From: JAXLYE01 sp046351595
GTDB lineage: Bacteria > Myxococcota_A > Polyangia > Palsa-1104 > JAEUJZ01
Length of the DNA stretch: 64,000 bases
NCBI GenBank assembly: GCA_046351595.1
Contig: JAXLYE010000002.1
Coordinates: 1,302,001-1,366,000, forward strand
Direction: 5' to 3'
Part shown: positions 17,433 through 25,719 of the stretch, piece after piece
Position numbering within the stretch: position 1 is the first letter of the stretch
Layout: every line of letters starts with the position of its first letter
Notes under the pieces: generated by a model
What the model saw: the letters and a program-made list of their open reading frames with translations, nothing else
Told to the model about the DNA's origin: nothing
Database searches by the model: none
Made by a program: the position numbers and the translations under genes

Positions 17433-17653
17433 GGCGACTCCCTCCCTTCGCTCGGCGCGGCCGCCCTGCCCGCAGCCTGAGCAACCGCCGTGCCGTCGTC
17501 GCTGAGCGGCAGCCCGGCCAGCTCGGCGTAGGCCGCGCGCTGCGAGCCGCGCAGCGTGTACAGGACCGCAGCGACGAACGTGATCAGGAACGACAGCATC
17601 GCCACGATCGGGAGGATCAGGAGGCCGCGTCCGGAAAAGAACTCGTGGTACAT
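17429..17653 (-). CDS. ccoQ: Small cbb3 oxidase subunit CcoQ (FixQ)-like
   Basis: A 74-residue single-helix membrane protein. Its N-terminus MYHEFFSGRG and helix (LLILPIVAMLSFLITFVAAV) followed by basic and polar residues fit the CcoQ/FixQ family, which stabilises the cbb3 complex. Its position between ccoNO and ccoP supports the call. A GGAG site precedes the ATG at 17653, and its stop overlaps the ccoP start (ATGA). The C-terminal 35 residues are low-complexity and longer than usual. Confidence 0.78.
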   Translation of the reverse strand: MYHEFFSGRGLLILPIVAMLSFLITFVAAVLYTLRGSQRAAYAELAGLPLSDDGTAVAQAAGRAAAPSEGRESP

Positions 17654-17681
17654 GGGAACGTCTCCAGTTGCCTGCTGGCCG

Positions 17682-17748
17682 GTTACTCTCTGGCCACTTC
17701 CTGTTACTGATTTGTTACTTCGTCGTTACCGCGGCGCCCGGCCGTTAC
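17682..17748. repeat. Helically spaced GTTAC (GTAAC on the coding strand) array between ccoNO and ccoQ
   Basis: GTTAC starts at 17682, 17703, 17714, 17725 and 17744 on the plus strand. Steps are 21, 11, 11 and 19 bp, close to multiples of the helical repeat. On the coding (minus) strand each copy reads GTAAC and includes TAA; the first contributes the ccoNO stop codon. It fills most of the only long gap inside the oxidase gene core. Confidence 0.75.
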
Positions 17749-20084
17749 TTCCTGGCCTCGGGCGCCGCTGCGGTCGTCGCCGCCGTCGCTGTCACCGCAG
17801 AGCCCGGGTTCTTGCCGAGGCGCTGCAGGTACGCGATGAGCGCGACCATCTCGCTGTCCCATGCAACCGGCGCGCCCTGGCTCGCGAGCTCACTGGCGAT
17901 GCCCTTGGCCTGGGACTCCAGGTCGCTGTTCGCGCTCGACAGCTCCGCCGCCGAGTAGGGCACGCCGAGGGTGCGCATCGCGCTCATCTTCACCGTCGTG
18001 TCGCCGGTGTCGATCGTGCGCTGGAGCAGGAACGCGTACGGCGGCATGTTCGAGCCCACCGACGTGACCCGCGGATCGATCAGGTGCTGGTAGTGCCACA
18101 GGTGCGAGTACTTGCCGCCGACGCGGTGCAGGTCCGGGCCGGTGCGCTTGGAGCCCCACTGGAACGGGTGGTCGTAGATGAACTCTCCCGCGGTGCTCGG
18201 CTCGCCGTAGCGCAGCTTCTCGCCCTGCAGCGGGCGCACCATCTGCGAGTGGCAGACGTAGCAGCCCTCGCGCACGTAGATGTCGCGGCCGTGCAGCTCG
18301 AGCGGGCGGTAGGGCGTCTGCACCGGGCCGGTGCGCGGCACCGCGCGGTCGACGACCAGCGTCGGCAGGATCTCGGCGACACCGCCGACCAGCACCGCGA
18401 TGAGCGCCAGCACCGAGAACAAGAGCGAGCGGCCCTCGAGCACGCGGTGCACGTCGATGCGGCCTCTGTCATCGCGCGGCACGCCGAACACGAACCACGC
18501 GGCGACCACCAGGATGACCATGCCGGTGATCAGCAGCGTCGCGACCGGGATCTGATCGACCAGGAAGAAGGTGCCGAGGATCACGAAGGCCGCCACCGAG
18601 ATCAGGATCGGCGTCGAGAACACCAGGCGCGTCCACGGGATCGTCGGGCGCGCCGGCTCGGGCTCGGGGTCGAGCACCTCGACCGTGGTGTCCACCGGCG
18701 TGCCGGCGGCGATGGTCTTGCCGAGGTTCCAGGCCATGAGCAGGAAGCCGACCAGGTACATCGTGCCGCCCACCGCGCGCGTCATGTACAGCGGCCGGAT
18801 CGCCAGCAGCGTCTCGACGAAGCTCGGGTAAAGGAGCGCTCCCTCGGAGGTCGTGGCGCGCCACATCAGGCCCTGGGTGATGCCGCTGATCCACATCGAG
18901 ATCGTGTAGAGCAGGATGCCGAACGTGCCGAGCCAGAAGTGGAAGTCGGCGGCGGCCTTGCTGTGCAGCGGGCGGTTCCACAGCCGCGGCACCAGGAAGT
19001 AGAACATGCCGGCGGCCATGAAGCCGTTCCAGCCGAGCGCCCCGGTGTGGACGTGGCCGATGATCCAGTCGGTGTAGTGGGCCAGGCCCGAGACGCTCTT
19101 GATCGAGAGCAGCGGGCCCTCGAACGTCGCCATGCCGTAGAACGTCACGCCGGCGATCAGGAACTTGAGGACCGGATCCGTGCGCAGCTTGCCCCAGGCG
19201 CCGCGCAGCGTCAGAAGTCCGTTGATCATGCCGCCCCACGACGGCGCCCACAGCATCAGCGAGAACAGCATGCCCATCGACTGCGCCCAGTCCGGGAGCG
19301 CGGTGTAGAGCAGGTGGTGCGGCCCGGCCCAGATGTACATGAAGATCAGGGCCCAGAAGTGGATGATGCTGAGCCGGTACGAGTACACCGGGCGGCCCGC
19401 GGCCTTGGGCAGGAAGTAGTACATGATGCCGAGGATCGGGGTGGTCAGGAAGAAGGCGACCGCGTTGTGCCCGTACCACCACTGCACCAGCGCGTCCTGC
19501 ACGCCGGCGAAGACCGAGTAGCTCTTGATGCCCTTGCCGATCGGCAGCGCCAGCGAGTTCACGACGTGCAGCACGGCCACGGTCAGGATGGTGGCGATGT
19601 AGAACCACAGCGCGACGAACAGGTGCTCTTCACGGCGGCGCTTCAGCGTTAAGAAAAAGTTGATGCCGAAGGTGATCCACACCAGCGCGATGGCGATGTC
19701 GATCGGCCACTCGAGCTCCGCGTACTCCTTCGACTGGGTGATGCCGAGCGGCAGGGTGATCGCGGCGGCGACGATGATGAGCTGCCAGCCCCAGAAGTGG
19801 ACCGCGGACAAGAGGTCGCTGGCCATGCGCGCCTTGCACAGCCGCTGCGTCGAGTAGTAGATGCCGGCGAAGAGCATGTTGCCGACGAACGCGAAGATGA
19901 CCGCGTTGGTGTGCAGCGGCCGCAGGCGCCCGAAGCTGAGCCAGGGCGCGAGGTTCAGCTGGTGGAAGGCGAGCTGGCAGGCGATGAACACGCCGACGAG
20001 CATGCCCACCGCGCCCCAGAAGACGGAGGCGAGCAGGAATCGTCTCACAGAGCGATCGTCATAGGTGATGGATACGGGCTTCAT
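17745..20084 (-). CDS. ccoNO: Fused cbb3 oxidase catalytic subunit and monoheme cytochrome (CcoN-CcoO)
   Basis: A 779-residue fusion of CcoN (about 1-500) and CcoO (about 540-779), the high-affinity oxygen reductase core of the inner membrane. CcoN ligands are visible: RPLHTNA (His58, low-spin heme), WWYGHNAVAF (CuB His with the cbb3 GHN signature), AGPHHLLY (paired His) and IIGHVHTGALGWNG (heme ligands). The tyrosine-bearing VYSYRL segment is present. CcoO carries CYVCHSQMVRP (about residue 606) and downstream GPDLHRVGGKYS. A linker of Pro/Glu residues joins the halves. The ATG overlaps the ccoS stop by 4 bp. Fused ccoNO genes are known in some bacteria; fusion fixes 1:1 stoichiometry. Confidence 0.95.
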   Translation of the reverse strand: MKPVSITYDDRSVRRFLLASVFWGAVGMLVGVFIACQLAFHQLNLAPWLSFGRLRPLHTNAVIFAFVGNMLFAGIYYSTQRLCKARMASDLLSAVHFWGWQLIIVAAAITLPLGITQSKEYAELEWPIDIAIALVWITFGINFFLTLKRRREEHLFVALWFYIATILTVAVLHVVNSLALPIGKGIKSYSVFAGVQDALVQWWYGHNAVAFFLTTPILGIMYYFLPKAAGRPVYSYRLSIIHFWALIFMYIWAGPHHLLYTALPDWAQSMGMLFSLMLWAPSWGGMINGLLTLRGAWGKLRTDPVLKFLIAGVTFYGMATFEGPLLSIKSVSGLAHYTDWIIGHVHTGALGWNGFMAAGMFYFLVPRLWNRPLHSKAAADFHFWLGTFGILLYTISMWISGITQGLMWRATTSEGALLYPSFVETLLAIRPLYMTRAVGGTMYLVGFLLMAWNLGKTIAAGTPVDTTVEVLDPEPEPARPTIPWTRLVFSTPILISVAAFVILGTFFLVDQIPVATLLITGMVILVVAAWFVFGVPRDDRGRIDVHRVLEGRSLLFSVLALIAVLVGGVAEILPTLVVDRAVPRTGPVQTPYRPLELHGRDIYVREGCYVCHSQMVRPLQGEKLRYGEPSTAGEFIYDHPFQWGSKRTGPDLHRVGGKYSHLWHYQHLIDPRVTSVGSNMPPYAFLLQRTIDTGDTTVKMSAMRTLGVPYSAAELSSANSDLESQAKGIASELASQGAPVAWDSEMVALIAYLQRLGKNPGSAVTATAATTAAAPEARK

Positions 20085-20242
20085 GGTCCTTCCTCTTGCA
20101 TCGGGGGCTCCTCCTCCAGCGGGAGGAGCGAAAGTCGGTCGGAGTGCTCGTGCGTGCGCCGCAGGAACAGCGCGCCGAACAAGAGCGCGAACAGCAGCAC
20201 GAGGATCAAGCTGACGAACAGCGTCAGGTAGATGGCGTTCAT
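20081..20242 (-). CDS. ccoS: cbb3 oxidase assembly protein CcoS
   Basis: A 53-residue membrane protein. The sequence MNAIYLTLFVSLILVLLF, then basic residues and an acidic tail, matches the CcoS/FixS pattern (one helix, short charged C-terminus). CcoS is needed for cofactor insertion into cbb3 oxidase. It overlaps both neighbours by 4 bp: its ATG with the ccoI stop and its TGA with the ccoNO start. The call rests on size, topology and position. Confidence 0.85.
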   Translation of the reverse strand: MNAIYLTLFVSLILVLLFALLFGALFLRRTHEHSDRLSLLPLEEEPPMQEEGP

Positions 20243-22737
20243 GCGGTCACCTCGGCGGGGGCTGGCAGCAAGCGCGGTGCCTGCCGGAGCGGCGCCTCGC
20301 GGGGCGCGGCCTGCGCCTCTGCGCTGCGGAACGAGCGCAGCGTCGCCAGCACGACCAGTAGGGAGCTCACCGGCATGAGCAGCGCGCAGCGCAGCGGCGT
20401 CATCATGCCGGCGAGCGCCAGCGCGACCACGGCGACGTTGTAGGCGCCGCTCAGGAGCAGGTTGCGGACGATGACGCGGCGCAAGAAGCGCGCGGTCGCG
20501 AGCGACTCGGCGATGGGGCCGAGGCCGTGGCCCAGGAAGTAGAAGTCGGCGCGCGCGGGCAGGGCCGGGCGCTCGGTCGCCGGCGTGCCCGCGCAGAGCG
20601 CGGCATGGAAGGCGAGGGCGTCGTTGATGCCGTCGCCGATCATCATCGTGTCGGGCGAATCGGGCGCGCCGATGCGCTGCACCGCGGCCGCCTTGTCCTC
20701 GGGGCGCAGGCCGCCGAGCGCCTGCTCCGCGGGGACGCCGAGCCGAGTCGCCAGCGCGCTCACCCGCTCGGGCTGATCGCCCGAGAGCAGCCACACCTTG
20801 TAGCCGGCCGCGGCGAGCGCATCGACCTGGTCGCGCGCGTCCGGGCGCAGCTCCTCGCGGAAGCGGAAGCAGGCGCGGAGCGTGCCCGCGATGCTGAACA
20901 AAAGCGCGCCGCCGCTCCCGGGAGGAGTCGGGGACGCGGTCGTGGCGTCTGCGCCCACGAACTCGGCGGTGCCGAGGCGCACGGCCTGGCCCGCGAGCTC
21001 GGCCACGAGGCCGCGGCCCGGCTCCTCGAGCACCACGGTCGCGGTGTCGAGCACCGGCGGCGCCGCCATCATGCGCACGAGCGCGTCGAGCAGGGCGCGG
21101 CTGCGCGGGTGGTTGGAGCGCGCCACGAGCTGGTACAGGGCGCCGCGCTCGGTCACGCCAAGCGCACGGAGCGCCTCGGGGTTCTCGAGCGCCGGCTCCA
21201 GCGCGGTCAGCGTGCCGGTCTTGTCGAACAGCACCTTGCGCACGCGCAGCGCGCGGTCGAAAAACGTCACGTCGCGGACGAACAGGCCGAGGCGGCGCAG
21301 CCGGCCCTGCGCCAGCTCGTAGGCCAGCGGCGTCGCCACGCCGAGCGCGCACGGGCACGTCACCATGAGCAGCGCCGCGGTCACCTCGAGCGCGCGGGCG
21401 CCGTCACGCGGCAGCCACAGCCCGAGCCCGAGCGCGGCCAGCGCCAGCACGCCGAGCACGTAGTAGCGGCTCAGGTGGTGCCAGAAGTCGCGCCGCGGCT
21501 CGCTCGTGCTCGGGTCGCGGCGCGCGCGCAAAAGCTCGCACAGCGCCGAGGCGCGGAAGTCCTCGGTGGCGCGCAGCCGCACGGCGCGGCCGCCGGCGCT
21601 CGCCGCCAGGTTGTGGGCACCGGCGGGGGCGCGATCGCCGCGCGTGAACAGCCGCGGCTCGGCCTCGCCGCTGATCCACTCCAGCGACAGGAGCGCGCGC
21701 TCCTCCAGGCACTCGCACGCGGTCGGCAGGAGCTCGCCGGGCGCGCACAGGAGCTCTTGGCCCGCGCGCAGCTCGCTCGCCGGCAGCAGGCGCATGCGGC
21801 CGTCGCCGTCCACCGCGCGGACCACGAAACCGGCGATGCCCTCGTCGCTGAGCAGGACGCGGCGGTTGTGGCTGGCGATGCGCCGCTGGATCAGGCGCCC
21901 CATCAGCATGAGCGCGATGAAGGTCGTCAGCGTGTCAAAGTACGCGGACTGGCCGCCGCGGCTCACAAAGGCCCAGGCGCTGCCCGCGTAGGCCAGCAGC
22001 ATGCCGAGCGCGATCGGCACGTCCATGTGCAGGATGCGCCGCCGCAGCGCACCGATCGCCGAGCGGACGAAGACGCTGCCGCCGAGCAGCAGCGCGGCGG
22101 TGGCGAGCGCGAAGCTGCCGATCGAGAAGATGCGGTACAGGCCCGAGTCCGCGCCGCCGCTGCCGCCACCGTCTTCCAGGCCGAAGTAGATGGCGAACGA
22201 AAAGATCATGCTGTTCATGGCCAGCGCCGCGCACAGGCCGAAGCGCAGCAAGAGGTCATCGCCCTCGTCATCGGGGCGCTTGCGCGGCGGCCCGGCGCGG
22301 TAGCCGAACGGCTGCAGCTCGTCGAGGAAGCGGCCGAGGATGCGGCTGCCCTCGCCGGACTGCCAGAAGACCTCGGCGCGGCCGAGCGCGGGGTTGATGG
22401 TGATCGCGCGCGCGCCCGGGATGCGGCGGAACAGCCGCTCGATCAGCCACACGCACGCCGCGCACTGCAGGCCCTGCAGATCCAGGGTGAGGCGCGCGGT
22501 GCCGCTCTGCGCGCTCTGCTCCGCTGCCTCGATCAGCGGCGCCAGCCAGGTGCGGCTGTCTTCACCGCGCGCGGAGCCCGGGACCGCCAGCCGCTGCCCG
22601 TCGAGCAGATCGTAGAAGCGGGAGAGGCCGGCCTGCTCGATCAGCTCGTGCGCGGCGCGGCAGCCGGTGCAGCAGTAGGGCGCAGTCGCCGCACCTTTTG
22701 CGATCGGGCTGTGACAGTGCGGACACGTGCTGCGCAT
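20239..22737 (-). CDS. ccoI: Copper-translocating P-type ATPase CcoI (FixI)
   Basis: An 832-residue P1B-ATPase that exports copper for cbb3 oxidase assembly. An N-terminal Cys cluster (CPHCHSPI, CCTGCRAAH) precedes a heavy-metal domain with GLQCAACVW (about residue 90). Several membrane helices follow, with the metal-site TCPCALG (about 460), the phosphorylation motif DKTGTL (about 506), and GDGINDA (about 700). These are all the elements of an active pump. The ATG at 22737 is chosen because GGAAGGAAG lies 7 bp upstream; the frame extends 7 codons further. It is the first gene of the oxidase operon, downstream of a CBS gene on the same strand. Confidence 0.93.
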   Translation of the reverse strand: MRSTCPHCHSPIAKGAATAPYCCTGCRAAHELIEQAGLSRFYDLLDGQRLAVPGSARGEDSRTWLAPLIEAAEQSAQSGTARLTLDLQGLQCAACVWLIERLFRRIPGARAITINPALGRAEVFWQSGEGSRILGRFLDELQPFGYRAGPPRKRPDDEGDDLLLRFGLCAALAMNSMIFSFAIYFGLEDGGGSGGADSGLYRIFSIGSFALATAALLLGGSVFVRSAIGALRRRILHMDVPIALGMLLAYAGSAWAFVSRGGQSAYFDTLTTFIALMLMGRLIQRRIASHNRRVLLSDEGIAGFVVRAVDGDGRMRLLPASELRAGQELLCAPGELLPTACECLEERALLSLEWISGEAEPRLFTRGDRAPAGAHNLAASAGGRAVRLRATEDFRASALCELLRARRDPSTSEPRRDFWHHLSRYYVLGVLALAALGLGLWLPRDGARALEVTAALLMVTCPCALGVATPLAYELAQGRLRRLGLFVRDVTFFDRALRVRKVLFDKTGTLTALEPALENPEALRALGVTERGALYQLVARSNHPRSRALLDALVRMMAAPPVLDTATVVLEEPGRGLVAELAGQAVRLGTAEFVGADATTASPTPPGSGGALLFSIAGTLRACFRFREELRPDARDQVDALAAAGYKVWLLSGDQPERVSALATRLGVPAEQALGGLRPEDKAAAVQRIGAPDSPDTMMIGDGINDALAFHAALCAGTPATERPALPARADFYFLGHGLGPIAESLATARFLRRVIVRNLLLSGAYNVAVVALALAGMMTPLRCALLMPVSSLLVVLATLRSFRSAEAQAAPREAPLRQAPRLLPAPAEVTA

Positions 22738-22786
22738 CAAAAAACTTCCTTCCAACAACTTCCCTGCAAGCTGCTTCCGTTTCTGC

Positions 22787-22807
22787 GCGGCCCGGGGCGC
22801 GGGCCGC
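22787..22807. terminator. GC hairpin between CBS gene and ccoI
   Basis: GCGGCCC (22787-22793) pairs perfectly with GGGCCGC (22801-22807) around a 7-nt loop, in the 94-bp gap before ccoI. It could end CBS-gene transcripts or attenuate read-through into the oxidase operon. No T-tract follows on the minus strand. Confidence 0.45.
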
Positions 22808-22831
22808 AGTCCCCCCTGAAGTGCTGCGCGA

Positions 22832-23242
22832 TCAGCCGGCCAGGCGGGTGTGCAGGAGCTCCGCCAGCGCCGTCAGGCCATCGACCGCGGTGAACAGGCC
22901 GACGACCTTGTCGTTCTGCATGACCACCGCGGAGCCGTACTTCTTGGCCGCCATCTCGCGCGCGACCTCGTCGAGCAGCGCGTCGGGAGAGACGGTGTAG
23001 ACCTCGGTCGACATCGCGTCCGCGACCGTCACCTGCGCGGGGTCGACGTCCTTGAAGGCCTCGACCATCCGCAGATCCCGATCGCTCAGCAGGCCCACCA
23101 GCGTGCCGCCATCGAGCACCGGCAGGTGGCGGATGTGGTGCTGCTGCATCACCTTGTGCGCGTCGGCCAGCGTCATGCTGGGGCGGATGGTGTGCGGGGT
23201 GGTGGACATGTACTTGTGGACTCTGGGAATCGGTTTGCTCAT
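22832..23242 (-). CDS. CBS-domain protein
   Basis: A 136-residue cytosolic protein consisting of two CBS domains. The first holds MTLADAHKVMQQHHIRHLPV and GLLSDRDLR, the second DALLDEVAREMAAKKYGSAV and VGLFTAVD, the standard CBS helix-strand pattern. Paired CBS domains bind adenosine nucleotides (AMP, ATP, S-adenosylmethionine) and act as energy sensors for partner proteins; no partner domain is fused here. A GGAGGAG site precedes the ATG. It lies upstream of ccoI on the same strand and divergently from a universal stress protein, a common pairing in stress or low-oxygen regulons. Confidence 0.9.
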   Translation of the reverse strand: MSKPIPRVHKYMSTTPHTIRPSMTLADAHKVMQQHHIRHLPVLDGGTLVGLLSDRDLRMVEAFKDVDPAQVTVADAMSTEVYTVSPDALLDEVAREMAAKKYGSAVVMQNDKVVGLFTAVDGLTALAELLHTRLAG

Positions 23243-23558
23243 GGCGTGAAGCTCCTCCGCGCCGCCTCTTGCGCATGCGCCATGCCAGCGCGCGCTCGCC
23301 GCTCCTCGACGAGCTCGTAGCGGACGCGTGCCGGAACCGTCACTCCCGCGTAACGATAGGGTGCGCGCGGTAACGCTCCGGGGCGGGAACGTGCCGCGCT
23401 CTCTCGACGGGGCGGCGTGGCCTGGCTCTTGCTTTTCTCAACAGCCATGGCCGCCGCCGTGCGGTAACGCCGGACCCGGAGCCATGCGGGCCCACAGCGC
23501 CCCTGCCGTGCGCAGGCCCCTGCCGTGCGCAGGCCCCTCCCGTGCTTAGGAAGGTTAG
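23243..23558. other. Divergent regulatory region between the CBS and stress-protein genes
   Basis: This 316-bp region holds GTAAC sites at 23350, 23370 (20 bp apart) and 23464, and a 17-bp triple repeat (23500-23550) that ends in the ribosome-binding site of the stress protein. No coding region or consensus -35/-10 pair was convincing. Confidence 0.5.
23500..23550 (+). repeat. Three 17-bp tandem repeats abutting the stress-protein ribosome-binding site
   Basis: CCCCTGCCGTGCGCAGG occurs at 23500-23516 and 23517-23533, with a 14/17 variant at 23534-23550. Each perfect copy contains the self-complementary TGCGCA. The last copy ends in TTAGG, which forms part of the AGGAAGG ribosome-binding site. 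Confidence 0.85.
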
Positions 23559-24140
23559 ATGGAAGCCGACAAGATGACCCTTTTGGTTGGTATCGACTTC
23601 AGCGCGTTCTCCGAGCGCGCGCTGGCCCTCGCCGTCGAGATCGCGGTGCGCATGCGGGCCCGCCTGATCGTCGTCCACGTCCGCGATCTCGGCGTCATCG
23701 CGCCGCCGGGTGAGTTCGTGCCGGCGCCGGTCCTGACCGCGCTGATCGAGCGCTTCAATGAAGAAGGGCTCGCGGTGCGCAACCAGTGCAACGAGATGTG
23801 CCAGCGCATCGTGAAGGACCGCGTGGACGCCACCGTGCACGTGCTGACCGGGCCGGCCGCCGAGTCGATGGTGACCGCCATCAAGGCCCTCAAGCCGGAC
23901 CTGGTCGTCGTCGGCAGCCACGGCCGCGGCGCGCTCAAGCGGCTCTTGCTCGGCAGCGTCTCGACGGCGCTGTGCCAGCGCAGCCCGGTGCCGGTGCTGG
24001 TGGTGCCGCCCGCGGAGGCGGCGCAGCCCGAGCACCTCTCGGGAACGCCGGAAGCGCCCGCGGCACCGCAGCGTGACGGCGCAGGCGGCACCGCAGCGGA
24101 ACACGCGGCCGCGGTAACCGCGGACGGCCAGTCGGGATAG
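23559..24140 (+). CDS. Universal stress protein (UspA family)
   Basis: A 193-residue cytosolic protein. The first 150 residues are a single Usp domain: LLVGIDFSAFSERAL opens it, and VVVGSHGRGALKRLLLGSVS is the ATP-binding G-2x-G-9x-G-S signature, so an ATP-binding Usp is expected. The last 40 residues are an Ala/Pro/Gly-rich tail without conserved features. AGGAAGG lies just before the ATG at 23559. It is divergent from the CBS gene. Such proteins respond to starvation or oxygen limitation, but the exact role is unknown. Confidence 0.9.
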   Translation: MEADKMTLLVGIDFSAFSERALALAVEIAVRMRARLIVVHVRDLGVIAPPGEFVPAPVLTALIERFNEEGLAVRNQCNEMCQRIVKDRVDATVHVLTGPAAESMVTAIKALKPDLVVVGSHGRGALKRLLLGSVSTALCQRSPVPVLVVPPAEAAQPEHLSGTPEAPAAPQRDGAGGTAAEHAAAVTADGQSG

Positions 24141-24150
24141 GATGGAGCTC

Positions 24151-24166
24151 GCGCCCGCGCGGGCGC
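24151..24166 (+). terminator. GC palindrome after the universal stress gene
   Basis: GCGCCCG (24151-24157) and CGGGCGC (24160-24166) form a perfect inverted repeat with a 2-nt centre, 10 bp after the stop codon. It could be a terminator hairpin but has no T-tract. Confidence 0.35.
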
Positions 24167-24189
24167 GGCGGCGCGCAGGCGACCGCTCC

Positions 24190-24298
24190 TGAAACCGGGT
24201 GAAACATCCTGAAACGAGTTCTCGACGGCGTGAAACAAGTTGAGCGATCGCTGAAACAGAAGTGAAACAGAGCGAGACAGGGTGAAATAGCGTGAGCG
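24190..24298 (+). repeat. Helically phased TGAAAC array
   Basis: TGAAAC starts at 24190, 24200, 24210, 24231, 24252 and 24263, with TGAAAT at 24283. Degenerate members fill the skipped registers: TGAGCG at 24241 and 24293, CGAGAC at 24273, and a poor CTCGAC at 24221. This makes 11 registers over 109 bp with a mean period of 10.3 bp. It lies after the stress gene and ends 108 bp before the CoA-transferase start codon at 24406. Confidence 0.85.
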
Positions 24299-24405
24299 GC
24301 CGAGCGCCCGGCGGGCCTTTTTGAGGCACCTGGGCACGCGCACGGCCTGAAGCCATGGACCGCGGCGCGGCTCTTGCCGGCGCGGCGCAGAGGAAAAAGG
24401 ACAAG

Positions 24406-25719
24406 ATGAGCGAGCCCGCAGCCGCGACCCCGCCCCCGGGAGCCGCATCCAAGTACGTGAGCGCCGAGGAGGCGCTGCGCCTCGTGCGCTCGGGGATGCG
24501 CGTGTACATCCACACCGCCGCCGCGGCGCCGCACCGCCTGATCAGCGCCCTGGTCGCGCGCTCGGGCGAGCTGCACGGCGTCGAGATCGTGCACCTGCAC
24601 ACCGAAGGCCCGGCGCCCTACATCCTGCCGCAGCACCTGCAGGCGTTCCACGCCAGCGCGCTGTTCGTCGGCCCGAACCTGCGTGACGCGGTCAACGACG
24701 GGCGCGCCGACTACATCCCGGTGTTCCTCAGCGAGGTGCCGCGGCTGTTCCGGCGCGGCGTGCTGCCGCTCGACGTGGCGCTCTTGCAGGTCTCGCCGCC
24801 CGACGTGCACGGCTACTGCACGCTCGGCATCTCGGTCGACGTCGCGCGCGCGGCCGCGGACTGTGCGCGCATCCTCATCGGCCAGGTCAACCCGCACATG
24901 CCGCGCAGCCACGGCGACGGCATGCTGCACATGAGCCGCTTCGCCGCGCTGGTCGACTCCGACGATCCGCTGCCCGAGCACAAGCCGGCGCCGCTCAGCG
25001 AGGCCGAGCGCGCGATCGGCCGCGGCGTCGCCTCTCTGGTCGAGGACGGCGCCACCCTGCAGATGGGCATCGGCGCCATCCCCGACGCGGCGCTCGCCGC
25101 CCTCGGCTCGCACCGCCGCCTCGGCGTGCACAGCGAGATGGTCTCGGACGGCGTCATCGACCTGGTCGAGCGCGGCGTCATCACCGGCGAGAACAAGCGC
25201 ACCCACCCGGGCGTCCTGGTCGCCGCCTTCGCCGTCGGCAGCCGCCGCCTGTACGACTTCATCGACGACAACCCCGGGGTCAAGATGCTCGACGTCGGCT
25301 ACGTCAACGACACCGACGTCATCCGCCGCAACCCGCAGGTCACCGCCATCAACAGCGCGCTCGAGGTCGACGTCACCGGCCAGATCTGCGCCGACTCGAT
25401 CGGCGAGCGCCAGTTCTCCGGTGTCGGCGGCCAGATGGACTTCATCCGCGGCGCGGCGCTGTCCGAGAACGGCCGGCCGATCATCGCGCTGCCGTCGGTG
25501 ACCTCGCGCGGCGAGTCGCGCATCGTCGCGCACCTCAAGACCGGCGCCGGCGTGACGACGACGCGCGCGCACGTGCACTACATCGTGACCGAGTTCGGCG
25601 TCGCCTATCTGTACGGCAAGAGCCTGCGCGAGCGCGCGCGCCTGCTCATCGACATCGCCCATCCCGACCACCGCGAAGCCCTGAGCCGTGCCGCCCATGA
25701 GCGCTTTGGCCGTCTGTAA
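24406..25719 (+). CDS. Acetyl-CoA hydrolase / 4-hydroxybutyrate CoA-transferase family protein
   Basis: A 437-residue cytosolic enzyme of the Cat1/Cat2-type CoA-transferase family, which moves CoA between acyl-CoA and acetate or hydrolyses it. Visible are the first-domain strand VYIHTAAAAPHRLISAL, the glycine-rich IGRGVASLVEDGATLQMGIG, the catalytic Glu in GVHSEMVSDG (about residue 243), and the C-terminal ITALPSVTSRGESR-like segment and GVAYLYGKSLRERA typical of the family. The ATG at 24406 is chosen because AAAGGA lies upstream; an ATG at 24355 lacks a site. The specific acyl substrate cannot be read. The 3' end overlaps the AAA_28 gene. Confidence 0.88.
   Translation: MSEPAAATPPPGAASKYVSAEEALRLVRSGMRVYIHTAAAAPHRLISALVARSGELHGVEIVHLHTEGPAPYILPQHLQAFHASALFVGPNLRDAVNDGRADYIPVFLSEVPRLFRRGVLPLDVALLQVSPPDVHGYCTLGISVDVARAAADCARILIGQVNPHMPRSHGDGMLHMSRFAALVDSDDPLPEHKPAPLSEAERAIGRGVASLVEDGATLQMGIGAIPDAALAALGSHRRLGVHSEMVSDGVIDLVERGVITGENKRTHPGVLVAAFAVGSRRLYDFIDDNPGVKMLDVGYVNDTDVIRRNPQVTAINSALEVDVTGQICADSIGERQFSGVGGQMDFIRGAALSENGRPIIALPSVTSRGESRIVAHLKTGAGVTTTRAHVHYIVTEFGVAYLYGKSLRERARLLIDIAHPDHREALSRAAHERFGRL

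Noticed and set aside
24190..24298. CRISPR array
   Set aside because: Repeats are 6 bp with 4-15 bp between them, far shorter than CRISPR repeats and spacers, and no cas gene is present.
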